Counted from the stretch's first letter, positions 8,901-16,196 are shown. The stretch: DNA of 17,541 bases from Lentisphaerota bacterium (GCA_015061765.1 SUVZ01000029.1:1-17541), one strand, 5' to 3'. Notes: generated from the sequence alone by a model not told the origin. Program-made: numbers and translations.

Positions 8901-10053
8901 CCATGCAAACCGCGCTATCGAGGCGGGTGCCGAATATGTCGAGACCTCCGCCGTGCTCGGTGATGCTTTCGACATTCCGCTCCATGATTTCGGCGTAAAG
9001 ATGATATTCAACTGCACCAATCTTGTCGATGTGCAGGCGGCGGTCGAACTCGGGGCAAAGTACATCCGCACCTCGGATCCGGATGGTGTCGTCAAAAGCC
9101 TGGAGGCTCTTGAGGCGCAGTACAAGCGCCCCGTGCACCGCAGCGAGTTCCGCATCCGCGACCCGTACGTATTCGCCGACCCCGAGACGAAGACGTACTA
9201 TCTCTACGAAACCAAGTCGCCGTATTTCGACGTGCCGTTCGCGCGCGGCGTAAACGTGCGCACTTCCAAGGATCTGGAAACCTGGTCGCCGCTCAAGGAG
9301 GTGATGAGCGTTCCTACCAATCTGCGCTGCCGCACGGTGTGGGCGCCAGAGCTGCACAAATATAAAGGAAAGTATTATCTTTTCACTACGCTTTCATTCC
9401 ATCCGTCGCCGGACGATGACATCAAGGTCATGACCGACGATCCGAACTGGAAGCCAAAAGACAATCTCGGGCTTGTCCGGCGCGGAACCTGGGTCTATAA
9501 ATCCGATTCTCCTTTAGGGCCGTTCGTGCCGGTTGCCGATGGCTCGCTCACACCGCGCAAATGGATGGCGATAGACGGTTCGCTCGTTGTCGATCAGGGC
9601 AAACCCTACATGGTGTTTTGTCATGAATGGCCTCAGACGAAGTGGGGGCGCATCGACATTGCGGAGATGTCGCCCGATCTTTCCCGCTTCATAGGCGAGC
9701 CCAAAGTGCTTTTCGAGTCTCGCGCCGCCGGACCTGGCGCCGGACACGTGACTGACGGGTGCTTCTGCTACCGATCCCCCAAGACCGGAAAACTGTACAT
9801 GATCTGGAGTCCGTTCTACAACAAGAACTACACTGTATTCAGCTGCGAATCCGCGAGCGGAAGAGCCGAGGGGCCGTGGATCAACCAGCGGCCTATCTTC
9901 GAGAAGAACGGCGGACACGGCATGCTGTTCCGCACATTTGAGGGCCAGCTCAAGCTGGTGATCCATCAGCCGGAACGCCGTGGATATGAGCGTATTGCAT
10001 TCTTTGATGTTGATGACACCAATGACGGATTGGTTGTGCATCAGCCCAAATGA
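5950..10053 (+). CDS. Giant secreted GH43-GH2-GH43 glycosidase with collapsed GDPD-like linker
   Basis: A single uninterrupted 1367-residue protein. The signal peptide ends near ASA (residue 23). GH43 domain A (about 24-318) keeps the triad Asp33 (IRDPF), Asp159 (CLDGTLV) and Glu176 (FCHEW). A GH2 module (about 325-955) follows, with a jelly-roll start (VTVPHTWNAEDG), an Ig-like sandwich, a TIM barrel with acid/base Glu689 (SLYNEL) and nucleophile Glu775 (AVSEYGAG), and a C-terminal Ig-like domain (VALYVNGEKIG). Residues about 978-1057 resemble fragments of a glycerophosphodiester phosphodiesterase. GH43 domain B (about 1058-1367) repeats domain A with roughly half the residues identical, triad Asp1071, Asp1209 and Glu1226. 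GH43 enzymes are inverting arabinofuranosidases or xylosidases and GH2 enzymes retaining beta-galactosidases, mannosidases or glucuronidases; exact specificities are not readable. Three intact active sites on one chain suggest concerted trimming of a branched glycan. Confidence 0.88.
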   Translation: MYIKMKKIFSSVSLALCVLAASAVQRGDFQIRDPFVVPEGGIYYLYESKPWSGGDGVFVRTSRDLETWTEKKRVLSMPAGVKCTAVWAPEVHKYKGKYYLFVTITEEDGLCEIKPMAEGVDKRRLHPRGTWIFSSYTPDGEFRPVSAGPVTPRDWVCLDGTLVIENGKPYIVFCHEWVQTKIGRMCYAPLKDDLSGIASEPVVMFAAADAMPGAGRVTDGPFFLRSEKSGALHMIWSNIVEGKGYCVLSRTSASGRLAGPWTKDMVLFGRDGGHGMIFKTFEGKLKLTLHQPNKTPHERMKLFDIEDDGETLRLNRSSMPASPGRRETVLTHGWTADGEAVTVPHTWNAEDGADGPNGLKYRHHHNSVGAPGIARKCVTYSRSLPDIAPGRRLFVKCGGAAVNATVAVNGEIVGRHKGSVTGFCFELTKWMRPNGPNMLDIVVDNYYDFDDLPNAADYTVFGGLYREVRLIETDPVCIDPTVYGGPGVAISADAKSGRVKIKTLVSGADDAVVEHEISGTGIRADGDTLTVPSPKLWSPETPNLYTLRTTVRQGTWVDMVETQFGFRTAEFRADGHFYLNGKKRQIRAVNYHQDKKGKGWALSREDEREAVALIKEMGADGVRTAHYPHSDNLYAECDRQGLLAWCELPATDFVSPIEAYRENYLRCLREMQAQLGNHPSIVMWSLYNELHVDRKDEPFTLKLLRDARGILRGLDPKRPMVAATCRIDQMALNRVPDALGINIYPGWSRGESSGHAAEIKRHIAASGRKAVAVSEYGAGASVYHHTNPVKRPRTSARFHPEEYQTRHHIAAYRQMKGNPGVWGTFAWMMFDTAADNRTEGDHDGINDKGLVCRDHKTRKDAFWFYKANWSSDQVLHLCGSRMVRADAMRVDITGFSNVGDVALYVNGEKIGVARPDSVKVVEWKGVHLKNGCNVIELRAGEFRASATWLAPEKPEEALVRVKDRKIVDESREIRSRPFRLEWKSHANRAIEAGAEYVETSAVLGDAFDIPLHDFGVKMIFNCTNLVDVQAAVELGAKYIRTSDPDGVVKSLEALEAQYKRPVHRSEFRIRDPYVFADPETKTYYLYETKSPYFDVPFARGVNVRTSKDLETWSPLKEVMSVPTNLRCRTVWAPELHKYKGKYYLFTTLSFHPSPDDDIKVMTDDPNWKPKDNLGLVRRGTWVYKSDSPLGPFVPVADGSLTPRKWMAIDGSLVVDQGKPYMVFCHEWPQTKWGRIDIAEMSPDLSRFIGEPKVLFESRAAGPGAGHVTDGCFCYRSPKTGKLYMIWSPFYNKNYTVFSCESASGRAEGPWINQRPIFEKNGGHGMLFRTFEGQLKLVIHQPERRGYERIAFFDVDDTNDGLVVHQPK

Positions 10054-10079
10054 AACGATAAAATAAGGAGGCAACCTTG

Positions 10080-10346
10080 ATGAGAAAACTTGTGTCAATC
10101 GCGGCTGCGGCGTTCATTTCCATGATGCTTTATGCCGAAGATTATGTTTATCTGAAGAAAGAACCCGCTCCAACCGTTTCCTATCCCGGAAACTCCGATG
10201 CCACGGATCTGCTTCTGTCGGGCAGGGCAAGCGGGATGTGTCAGGCTGAAACGGAAGTCTGGTTTTCGGGCGTGAGTCGCGAGGAATCCAACACTTCTGG
10301 TCTTGATGCAAGCAAGCCCATAGGAATGTACATGATTTTACGGTGA
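10080..10346 (+). CDS. Small secreted protein of unknown function (88 aa)
   Basis: A strong AAGGAGG (10065-10071) sits 8 nt before the ATG at 10080; a TTG at 10077 is in frame but less likely. A clear signal peptide (MRKLVSIAAAAFISMMLYA, cleaved before EDYVY) leaves a mature chain of about 69 residues ending GLDASKPIGMYMILR. It is polar with one cysteine and no recognisable fold. It sits 26 nt after the giant glycosidase gene and 25 nt before the SUMF1 gene, so it is cotranscribed with them. I do not recognise it. It could be a small accessory or binding protein, or the shortened remnant of a larger secreted protein. Confidence 0.6.
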   Translation: MRKLVSIAAAAFISMMLYAEDYVYLKKEPAPTVSYPGNSDATDLLLSGRASGMCQAETEVWFSGVSREESNTSGLDASKPIGMYMILR

Positions 10347-10371
10347 TACTATCGCAAAAAAGGAGAAAAAC

Positions 10372-11760
10372 ATGAAGGAAAAAAAAATAGCAAAGACGTT
10401 TTTACCCATCTGCATTGCTGTTCCGGCATTTGCCTTCGGGGCCGCTTTTGTGCCGTCGGTGACGGATGTCACGATGACACAGGCACAGGACCGTACGGTC
10501 ACCATAACCTACAAGCTCGCCAACGCCCCGGCGGTTGTCACGCTTGACATTCAGACGAACACGACGGACGGCGCTTGGGTGTCGATAGGCGGCGAAAATA
10601 TTTCCGGGGTCAAATCCGGAGTTCCCAAAGGCGACGTATGGAAAGTGGTTGAAGGTGATGCAGATGATGTGCACACCATCACATGGCGGCCTGACCGCAG
10701 CGCGTGGGTTGACAGTCGTGTGCCGGCAAATGGAGCCCGTGCTGTGGTGACGGCCTGGGCGACGAACGCCGCGCCGGACTACATGGTCTTCGACCTTGCT
10801 GCCACATCGAACCAGCGCGTTTCCTACTATCCTGCCGAAGAGTTCCTGCCGGGCGGACTATTGACCAATCCCGACTACCGCACAACACGTCTCGTGATGC
10901 GCAAGATTCCCGCCAACGGCGCCGTCTTCACGATGGGCAGCGTGGCGGAAGCAGGACGTAATGCGAATGAGATGATTCACAGCGCTACGCTGAACAACGA
11001 TTATTACATTGGTGTTTTCGAAGTGACACAGTCGCAGTGGATGCAGATTATGGGTTCGAATCCGTCGGCATTCACGGTTGAAGGCGCGATGCGTCCGGTG
11101 GAAAGTGTCTCGTATCAGATGATTCGTACAGTAGTCCCGTCGAGCGATGATGCTTACGAATATAAAGACAATCTTCCGGAAAATCCTTGTGAAGGATCCT
11201 TCTTGGCGTCATTGAGGGCGCTTTCAGGGGACATGATCGACTTTGATCTGCCGTGTGAGTCTGAATGGGAGTATGCTTGCCGCGCTGGCAATGGAGAAGG
11301 ATATTGGGGTGATGGTGAGGTTGTAGAAGTAGATAAGTATGTTCCTGGTCGATATATGTTAAATCAGGAAAGAAAACAAACAAGCTCTGAGGCAGTAGAT
11401 CCTCGTATAAGTTTTTCTCAGGAATTGATGGCGCTTACTCCCGCAAGTGGAACCGCTATTGCAGGGTCTTACGGCAAGAATGCTTTCGGACTTTATGATA
11501 TGCATGGAAATGTGTATGAGTGGTGCATTGATATGTATAAAGCGGATATCAGTTCGGCTAATGGCAAGCCGATAATGGCAAGTTCCGATGTTGATGGCAG
11601 TGCTACCGGAGGCGGAACCCGTCGGCGGCAGGTTCTTCGGGGTGGATCGTGGAATGATAAGTCAGGAGCTGTGCGTTCTGCTTACAGGTCGAACGCAATC
11701 TATAACAAAGATCTGCCACATTACGGCTTCCGCGTGAAGTGCACGACAGGCGCTAAATAA
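10372..11760 (+). CDS. Secreted Ig-like + SUMF1 (formylglycine-generating-enzyme-like) protein
   Basis: This 462-residue protein has an AGGAG 6 nt before the ATG and a signal peptide of about 24 residues (ending AFAFGA). Residues about 25-170 form a beta-rich Ig-like domain (VTDVTMTQAQDRTVTITYKL). The C-terminal SUMF1/FGE-sulfatase domain (about 176-460) shows DYYIGVFEVTQSQWMQIMG, FDLPCESEWEYACRAG, FGLYDMHGNVYEWCID, VLRGGSWND and YGFRV. The copper-binding cysteine pair of true formylglycine-generating enzymes is missing: the expected Cys-rich segment reads KSGAVRSAYRS. Sulfatase activation is therefore unlikely, and no sulfatase is in view. A structural, binding or surface role is more plausible; such proteins are numerous in Kiritimatiellota. 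GC falls sharply within the SUMF1 half. Its stop overlaps the next start codon (TAATG). Confidence 0.85.
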   Translation: MKEKKIAKTFLPICIAVPAFAFGAAFVPSVTDVTMTQAQDRTVTITYKLANAPAVVTLDIQTNTTDGAWVSIGGENISGVKSGVPKGDVWKVVEGDADDVHTITWRPDRSAWVDSRVPANGARAVVTAWATNAAPDYMVFDLAATSNQRVSYYPAEEFLPGGLLTNPDYRTTRLVMRKIPANGAVFTMGSVAEAGRNANEMIHSATLNNDYYIGVFEVTQSQWMQIMGSNPSAFTVEGAMRPVESVSYQMIRTVVPSSDDAYEYKDNLPENPCEGSFLASLRALSGDMIDFDLPCESEWEYACRAGNGEGYWGDGEVVEVDKYVPGRYMLNQERKQTSSEAVDPRISFSQELMALTPASGTAIAGSYGKNAFGLYDMHGNVYEWCIDMYKADISSANGKPIMASSDVDGSATGGGTRRRQVLRGGSWNDKSGAVRSAYRSNAIYNKDLPHYGFRVKCTTGAK

Positions 11761-14630
11761 TGCGGATTTTGGCGGCGATTTTGGCGGCGGGGACGCTTTC
11801 GGTTTTTGCCGATACCCGCCGTCCGTACGAAATGGAATGGGCCGGGCGGACGGAAGACGACCGCCCGGCGCTTTGCGCGCTAACGACCGGGAAGGGGTGG
11901 CGGGTTTCCGGCGAGAACGCCGAGGCCACTTTTACCCGCGCCACCGCAAGGCTTCTTTTCGGCGACGGTGTCGCCCGTCTTCGCTATCGTTCCCTTGGTG
12001 GCAAGGATAAGCCCAGGGTTTTTGTGCGTCCGCCTAAGCCGATCCCGGTCACCAATGATTTCGACGCCGTAAGCTGCTGGGTTTTCGGCAACAACGTTTT
12101 CGGACGCGACCCCTCGACACCGTCGGTGACGATCGATCTTCAGTTCATCGACCTTGCGGGCAAGCGTTTTTCCGTCAATCTCGGGCACGTCCACCATAAG
12201 GGATGGTACAAATTCCACGGCCGTGTACCGCATAAGTTGCAGCATCGTGCCAAAGCCGGTTGCCGGTTCGACGGCTTTTGCGTCCATGGGGGGTGGAACA
12301 AAGCTTTCCGTGAACTTGATTTCAACTCTCTTGCCGTCTTTAAGGAGGAATGGAAACCGCTTTCGTTTGAGCCGCGTCCGAAACGCGGGGCGGTTATTTT
12401 TCCGAAAGCTTCACAGGGGATGAATACCGGCAGCGGCAGACTGCCGTTCCCGGTGTCGGCGGATACGGTTTTACCGCCGGCGGCGTTCGTGAAGGCGGAG
12501 AAAAACCTTGAATTCCGTCTGCCGGAGGGGAATGCTGCCCGCTGGGACGGTCTTGCGTTCAGGATCGGCGGAGGGGATTGGATTTCACTCGCGCATGGCG
12601 GCGGTGTGTTTCCCGATGCGGCGGCGGATGTCGCCAAAGTGAGTTTCTCAAGACGCGGCAACACGCTTATCGCGGACGTTGAAATCCCCAATGAAGCGGA
12701 ATCGACGGCAGAGGTTCGCTTCGGGACATTGGAGGGGCTGCCGTCTGATGCAGTCCGGAGCGTATTCCCATTCTACACATACCGTGAGAAATCGCGTGAA
12801 GCCCGCCCCGCCGTCATCGGCTGGAGAACGGCAGGGCGTTCTGTTTTCGTTGCGGCTACGCCGGACTGGACGCAGTCGAACGCTTCCACAATGTTCGCCG
12901 TCTCAAATGCCGCCGCGCTCAACGGAGGTGTGCGCTATCTGCGCAAGACCGACGGGAAGCGCAATGCCGTTTATGAGCGTTTCATATGGTCGTTCGGATC
13001 AAATGTCGCGTCTGTCCTTCCGGAAATTCCCAATCCCCCGTCTCCATGGAAACATGTAACAGGGTCGCATCTGTGGCGTCAGTATGGAGTTGTCGACCGT
13101 GAGAAGGATCTGGAATACTGGCGTTCTCTCAAGCGGCGCGGTATATCCAAGGTAATCATCACCGATCATGAAACGATGTGGCGGCGGAATGAAGAGCAGA
13201 GTTACGCATTCCGCACACGCACAGAACCAAGCCGTGGCGGGGATGAGGTTCAGGCGAAATATACCAGAGCGATGATGGATGAGCTTGGCTATGTGTATGG
13301 ACCTTACAACAACTACATCGATCTTGCCACGGTGAACGAATATTGGAGCGAAGACAGCATAATGCGTCGGGACTGGGACCGAGAGTGCCTGCTGACGCCT
13401 GCGTGGCGCCGTTGCTGGCGCGCGAAACCTGCGTGGGCCGTTTCGATGTGCGAGAAGATCGCGCCCGAGGTTCAGCGCAAGTTCCGCTTCAACTGCGGCT
13501 ATTGCGATGTTCACACCTGCATGCGTCCGTGGGACGCGACGGATTACGATCATCGCGTTCCCGGGGCGGGAACATTCGCGGCCGGCTTCTACGCATGGGG
13601 CGAGATTATGCTTCTGCAGAAGAGAATATGGGGAGGTCCGGTGTATTCCGAAGGGCCGGCGCATTGGTTCTATTCGGGGCTTACGGACGGCAACTATGCG
13701 CAGGACAGGGTTTACGACCTTGCTTCCGGACCTTGGCTTGTAGACTTTGATCTGTTTCGAATGCATCCGTTGGAGTGCAACTTCGGCATGGGAATGATAG
13801 ATGCGCATTTCTACAACACTCCAGGCACGAAGCCTGCTGACCGGCGCATTGCGCTAGATCGTTTCTTTGCGGCGACAGTGGCATTCGGGCATCCCGGATA
13901 TCTCCTCCCCGAAAGACATGCCGCCCAGCGTCATTACAAGGATATAAAGGTGGGCGAGGATGAGTTCAGAAGCTACTATCTCATGCAGGCGATTGCCGCG
14001 CGGTATACGGTTGCAGATGTAAAGGCAATCCGGTATGCGTCAAGAGACGGGCGTCTGCTGACGACGGAAGAGGCTTTGCTGTCGGATAATTGCGACAAGA
14101 TGCAGGTGGTTGCATGCTATTCGGACGGCACGGTTACGGCGGCAAACGGTTCTTCGGACGTATGGATGTCTTTTGGTATGGACGGAAAAAAGGTTGAATT
14201 GCCGCCGAATGGACTCTTTGCGCTTTCTGGAGACAGGAAAGTCTGTGTCTGGATAGGAGAACGGAACGGATGTCGCGCCGAATTTGCGGTTTCGCCGGAT
14301 TATGTGTATTTGAATGGCCGCGGTCGATTCACTGATTTCCCCGGTGGTGCGACAGATGGCATATGTGTAAGGCTTCCTCTAGAAGGAAATTCAGAGGAGA
14401 TTATTCCTTTCGGGGCCAAGCGGATAGAGCTGCCGTTTGCCGCATCCCGAATCGATGTATTGGGGGAGGCCCGAAAAGTTCTGCGCAGGATGTCTCCGGT
14501 TGTTGAAGATGGCCGCACCGTGATACTTCCCGGAAAGGGCGATGTCTCGTATGTTGCGCAGAGGGACGCTTCCGGCTTCGATTCCATTGTCGCGTCATGG
14601 CTGGAGTTTGTTTCATTGTTCGACAGGTGA
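11760..14630 (+). CDS. Large secreted glycosidase-like protein, family not identified
   Basis: 956 residues with a signal peptide (MRILAAILAAGTLSVFA, then DTRRP). The ATG overlaps the preceding TAA by one base, so translation is probably coupled. The N-terminal half (about 20-430) is beta-rich, with a stretch like a carbohydrate-binding jelly roll (FDAVSCWVFGNNVFG). From about 435 to 760 the sequence looks like a TIM barrel: DREKDLEYWRSLKRRGISKV, YGPYNNYIDLATVNEYW, FNCGYCDVHTCMRPW (Asp583), GGPVYSEGPAHWFYSGLTDG (Glu631) and HPGYLLPERH. Asp583 as nucleophile and Glu631 as acid would fit a retaining alpha-glycosidase layout such as GH101 or a GH-D/GH31-like clan, but this is inference. The C-terminal 180 residues look beta-rich. 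It is the last gene of the operon and presumably acts on the same glycan as the other secreted enzymes. Confidence 0.6.
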   Translation: MRILAAILAAGTLSVFADTRRPYEMEWAGRTEDDRPALCALTTGKGWRVSGENAEATFTRATARLLFGDGVARLRYRSLGGKDKPRVFVRPPKPIPVTNDFDAVSCWVFGNNVFGRDPSTPSVTIDLQFIDLAGKRFSVNLGHVHHKGWYKFHGRVPHKLQHRAKAGCRFDGFCVHGGWNKAFRELDFNSLAVFKEEWKPLSFEPRPKRGAVIFPKASQGMNTGSGRLPFPVSADTVLPPAAFVKAEKNLEFRLPEGNAARWDGLAFRIGGGDWISLAHGGGVFPDAAADVAKVSFSRRGNTLIADVEIPNEAESTAEVRFGTLEGLPSDAVRSVFPFYTYREKSREARPAVIGWRTAGRSVFVAATPDWTQSNASTMFAVSNAAALNGGVRYLRKTDGKRNAVYERFIWSFGSNVASVLPEIPNPPSPWKHVTGSHLWRQYGVVDREKDLEYWRSLKRRGISKVIITDHETMWRRNEEQSYAFRTRTEPSRGGDEVQAKYTRAMMDELGYVYGPYNNYIDLATVNEYWSEDSIMRRDWDRECLLTPAWRRCWRAKPAWAVSMCEKIAPEVQRKFRFNCGYCDVHTCMRPWDATDYDHRVPGAGTFAAGFYAWGEIMLLQKRIWGGPVYSEGPAHWFYSGLTDGNYAQDRVYDLASGPWLVDFDLFRMHPLECNFGMGMIDAHFYNTPGTKPADRRIALDRFFAATVAFGHPGYLLPERHAAQRHYKDIKVGEDEFRSYYLMQAIAARYTVADVKAIRYASRDGRLLTTEEALLSDNCDKMQVVACYSDGTVTAANGSSDVWMSFGMDGKKVELPPNGLFALSGDRKVCVWIGERNGCRAEFAVSPDYVYLNGRGRFTDFPGGATDGICVRLPLEGNSEEIIPFGAKRIELPFAASRIDVLGEARKVLRRMSPVVEDGRTVILPGKGDVSYVAQRDASGFDSIVASWLEFVSLFDR

Positions 14631-14772
14631 GAAGTCGGGAGTGGTTGTTTGTCGCCCGCTTGGCTGCCACGCAACCTTCGATGTAATGGCAGACGGCACC
14701 ATTGGCCCATCATCTCAGGTGTACACCCGAGATGTCGATCTCAAATGACGGGCAAATACCTCTGAAGGCGAT
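14631..14772. other. Convergent intergenic gap with no clear gene
   Basis: 142 bp between the end of the operon and the end of the minus-strand orphan gene. It holds the inverted repeat listed separately and no T-run that would make a textbook terminator. A short reading frame in another phase runs to a stop at 14748, but it has no start signal of its own and I do not call it a gene. Confidence 0.5.
14711..14734. repeat. 24-bp near-perfect palindrome with a competing third arm
   Basis: Arms CATCTC and GAGATG flank the perfect palindrome GGTGTACACC; only one base pair of the 24-bp dyad is mismatched (A at 14717 against C at 14728). A further ATCTC at 14738-14742 could pair with the same GAGAT (14729-14733) over a 4-nt loop, so two hairpins are mutually exclusive in RNA. 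No U-tract follows on either strand. It may be a protein-binding operator-like site, a Rho-assisted 3' end, or an mRNA-stabilising hairpin between convergent transcripts. Confidence 0.55.
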
Positions 14773-16113
14773 TCAGGCTACTTGATCGAATTGGTCAATG
14801 GAGCGGATTCCGGAGATTCCGTGCTGTAGAGACCATTCGAGCCTGAGATGTTCGCCATTGCTGGTAACCGTCTCCACGCTCCCGCTGTCGGGAAGTTTCC
14901 CTACTTCTCGGACAGTTGCCGACATGGATTCAAGTATCAGGTTCCGGATGTCCGGTTCGACATTATCTCTGTCTAATTTCCCCAGAAACGGGACGACATT
15001 GCGGTATTCGAAATCCGTTTTCGCCAGATCGGGGAAGTTCAGCAACTGGCGTGGGAAGGAGTTGGCGTCCAGCAGCTCGTGCGCCATGTCGGTCGTCCTT
15101 GATGTTCTATAGAATTCCCAGCAGGCCAGAGACGTCAGCCGTCGAGCCTTGTCGGGGGGCAATCCAAGCTTCAGCGCGCATTCAAAATCCATGTGGTTCT
15201 CGACGAACGGCAGGAATGTCGAGTCAGTGTCGCTCAGCGGGGCGCACATCGCATCCATCCACGCTATTCCATTCTCGACGGCGAACTTGCTTCCGTCGAA
15301 CGAATTCTCGAAAGCCGCGAGCTTGTTCAGCACCTCATAGATCTCGTCGGCTGTCTGCAGCGCCGCAAGAGGCGTAGACAAGGCCTTTGGCGAGTTCGCC
15401 AGAATGTTCGCCGTCATCTTAAACGCAGCGTAGTAGTGCTTTTCGCTGATTGAAGAATTGGTGATCGACTTGCCGATATATGCCAGCATTGAGTGGACCT
15501 GCCAGGATAGTTCTCTGGCATCAGCGGCGGTGATGTTCTGGACGCCGCCCCTGCGCTCAGCCAGCACGTCCACCATTTTCCCCATAAGCGGTTCAAGTTT
15601 CTTGAAGTGTTGCGCCCATTGAATCAGGTCCTGATAGTCTTCGACCATGCCGTTGCCGGACTTCCATTCGTTTTTGAAGCTGAACGCCCATGCGTCATCT
15701 GCGCCGGCTCCCGTCTTTGCGTTTGACGATGAAAAGGTACCCGCCATCAGTCGCATCTTTATGTCCTGGACGAGGAAGGACCTCCTGCCGGCTTCCGTCT
15801 TGAATGCGCACTTGTCCAGATCCGAGAATGCCTTCTTGACGTCCTTTGCGCGTATTGCGTGTTTTGAGCCCAGTCCGTCGAATACGGCATCTACCTTGTC
15901 CTGTATGCCGGAGTAGCGTGGATCGTTCAGCACGGCGGTTTTCAACGCGTTGATCGTATCCTGATTCAGTCTTTGCGATTCGGCTTTGTTGAAGTGACAC
16001 GCAATGCTCTGCCTGAAGCCAGCCTTGCCGAGTTTGTCGTTTTCGATCGATATCCGCGAATATGCGGACATCTCCCTGATGCCGGAGCGTAGGGCATCTG
16101 CCGTAATAGTCAT
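14773..16113 (-). CDS. Orphan protein of unknown function, predicted all-alpha, cytosolic (446 aa)
   Basis: I do not recognise this 446-residue protein. The start is well defined: AAGGAGG lies 6 nt before the ATG. There is no signal peptide or membrane segment. The sequence is rich in helix-forming stretches (DTINALKTAVLNDPRYSG, AIRAKDVKKAFSDLDKCAF, KKLEPLMGKMVDVLAERR) and looks helical through most of its length. The last 50 residues are more polar with short beta-like segments. It has only scattered cysteines and no obvious nucleotide-binding or catalytic motif. It stands alone, convergent to the glycosidase operon and divergent from the ABC ATPase gene, with its own strong promoter and a leader of about 114 nt. 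A secreted-effector-like or lineage-specific paralogous family protein is possible, but nothing in the sequence proves it. Confidence 0.7.
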   Translation of the reverse strand: MTITADALRSGIREMSAYSRISIENDKLGKAGFRQSIACHFNKAESQRLNQDTINALKTAVLNDPRYSGIQDKVDAVFDGLGSKHAIRAKDVKKAFSDLDKCAFKTEAGRRSFLVQDIKMRLMAGTFSSSNAKTGAGADDAWAFSFKNEWKSGNGMVEDYQDLIQWAQHFKKLEPLMGKMVDVLAERRGGVQNITAADARELSWQVHSMLAYIGKSITNSSISEKHYYAAFKMTANILANSPKALSTPLAALQTADEIYEVLNKLAAFENSFDGSKFAVENGIAWMDAMCAPLSDTDSTFLPFVENHMDFECALKLGLPPDKARRLTSLACWEFYRTSRTTDMAHELLDANSFPRQLLNFPDLAKTDFEYRNVVPFLGKLDRDNVEPDIRNLILESMSATVREVGKLPDSGSVETVTSNGEHLRLEWSLQHGISGIRSIDQFDQVA

Positions 16114-16171
16114 GTCGTACCTCCTTCTTCTCTTGATTGCGGTTCATCGCGCACCGGACCGCCCGGAGCAG

Positions 16172-16183
16172 CGATCTAGATCG
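16172..16183. repeat. 12-bp perfect palindrome in the leader of the orphan gene
   Basis: CGATCTAGATCG is a perfect dyad about 60 nt upstream of the orphan gene's ATG, inside its predicted untranslated leader. It could be a regulator half-site pair or chance; perfect 12-bp palindromes are infrequent but not rare at this scale. Confidence 0.3.
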
Positions 16184-16196
16184 AGAGCCAGAGATG

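Noticed and set aside
14632..14748. A plus-strand tail (containing ATFDVMADGTIG) that vaguely resembles the end of an SMP-30/gluconolactonase propeller
   Set aside because: Only about 38 codons, no start signal, no upstream homologous sequence, and the resemblance is one short motif. It cannot be distinguished from chance, though a pseudogene remnant is not excluded.
11760..14750. Possible frameshift joining the 956-residue protein to the short frame ending at 14748
   Set aside because: The protein ends plausibly after its C-terminal beta-rich domain, and no homopolymer run near 14600-14630 suggests a slip.
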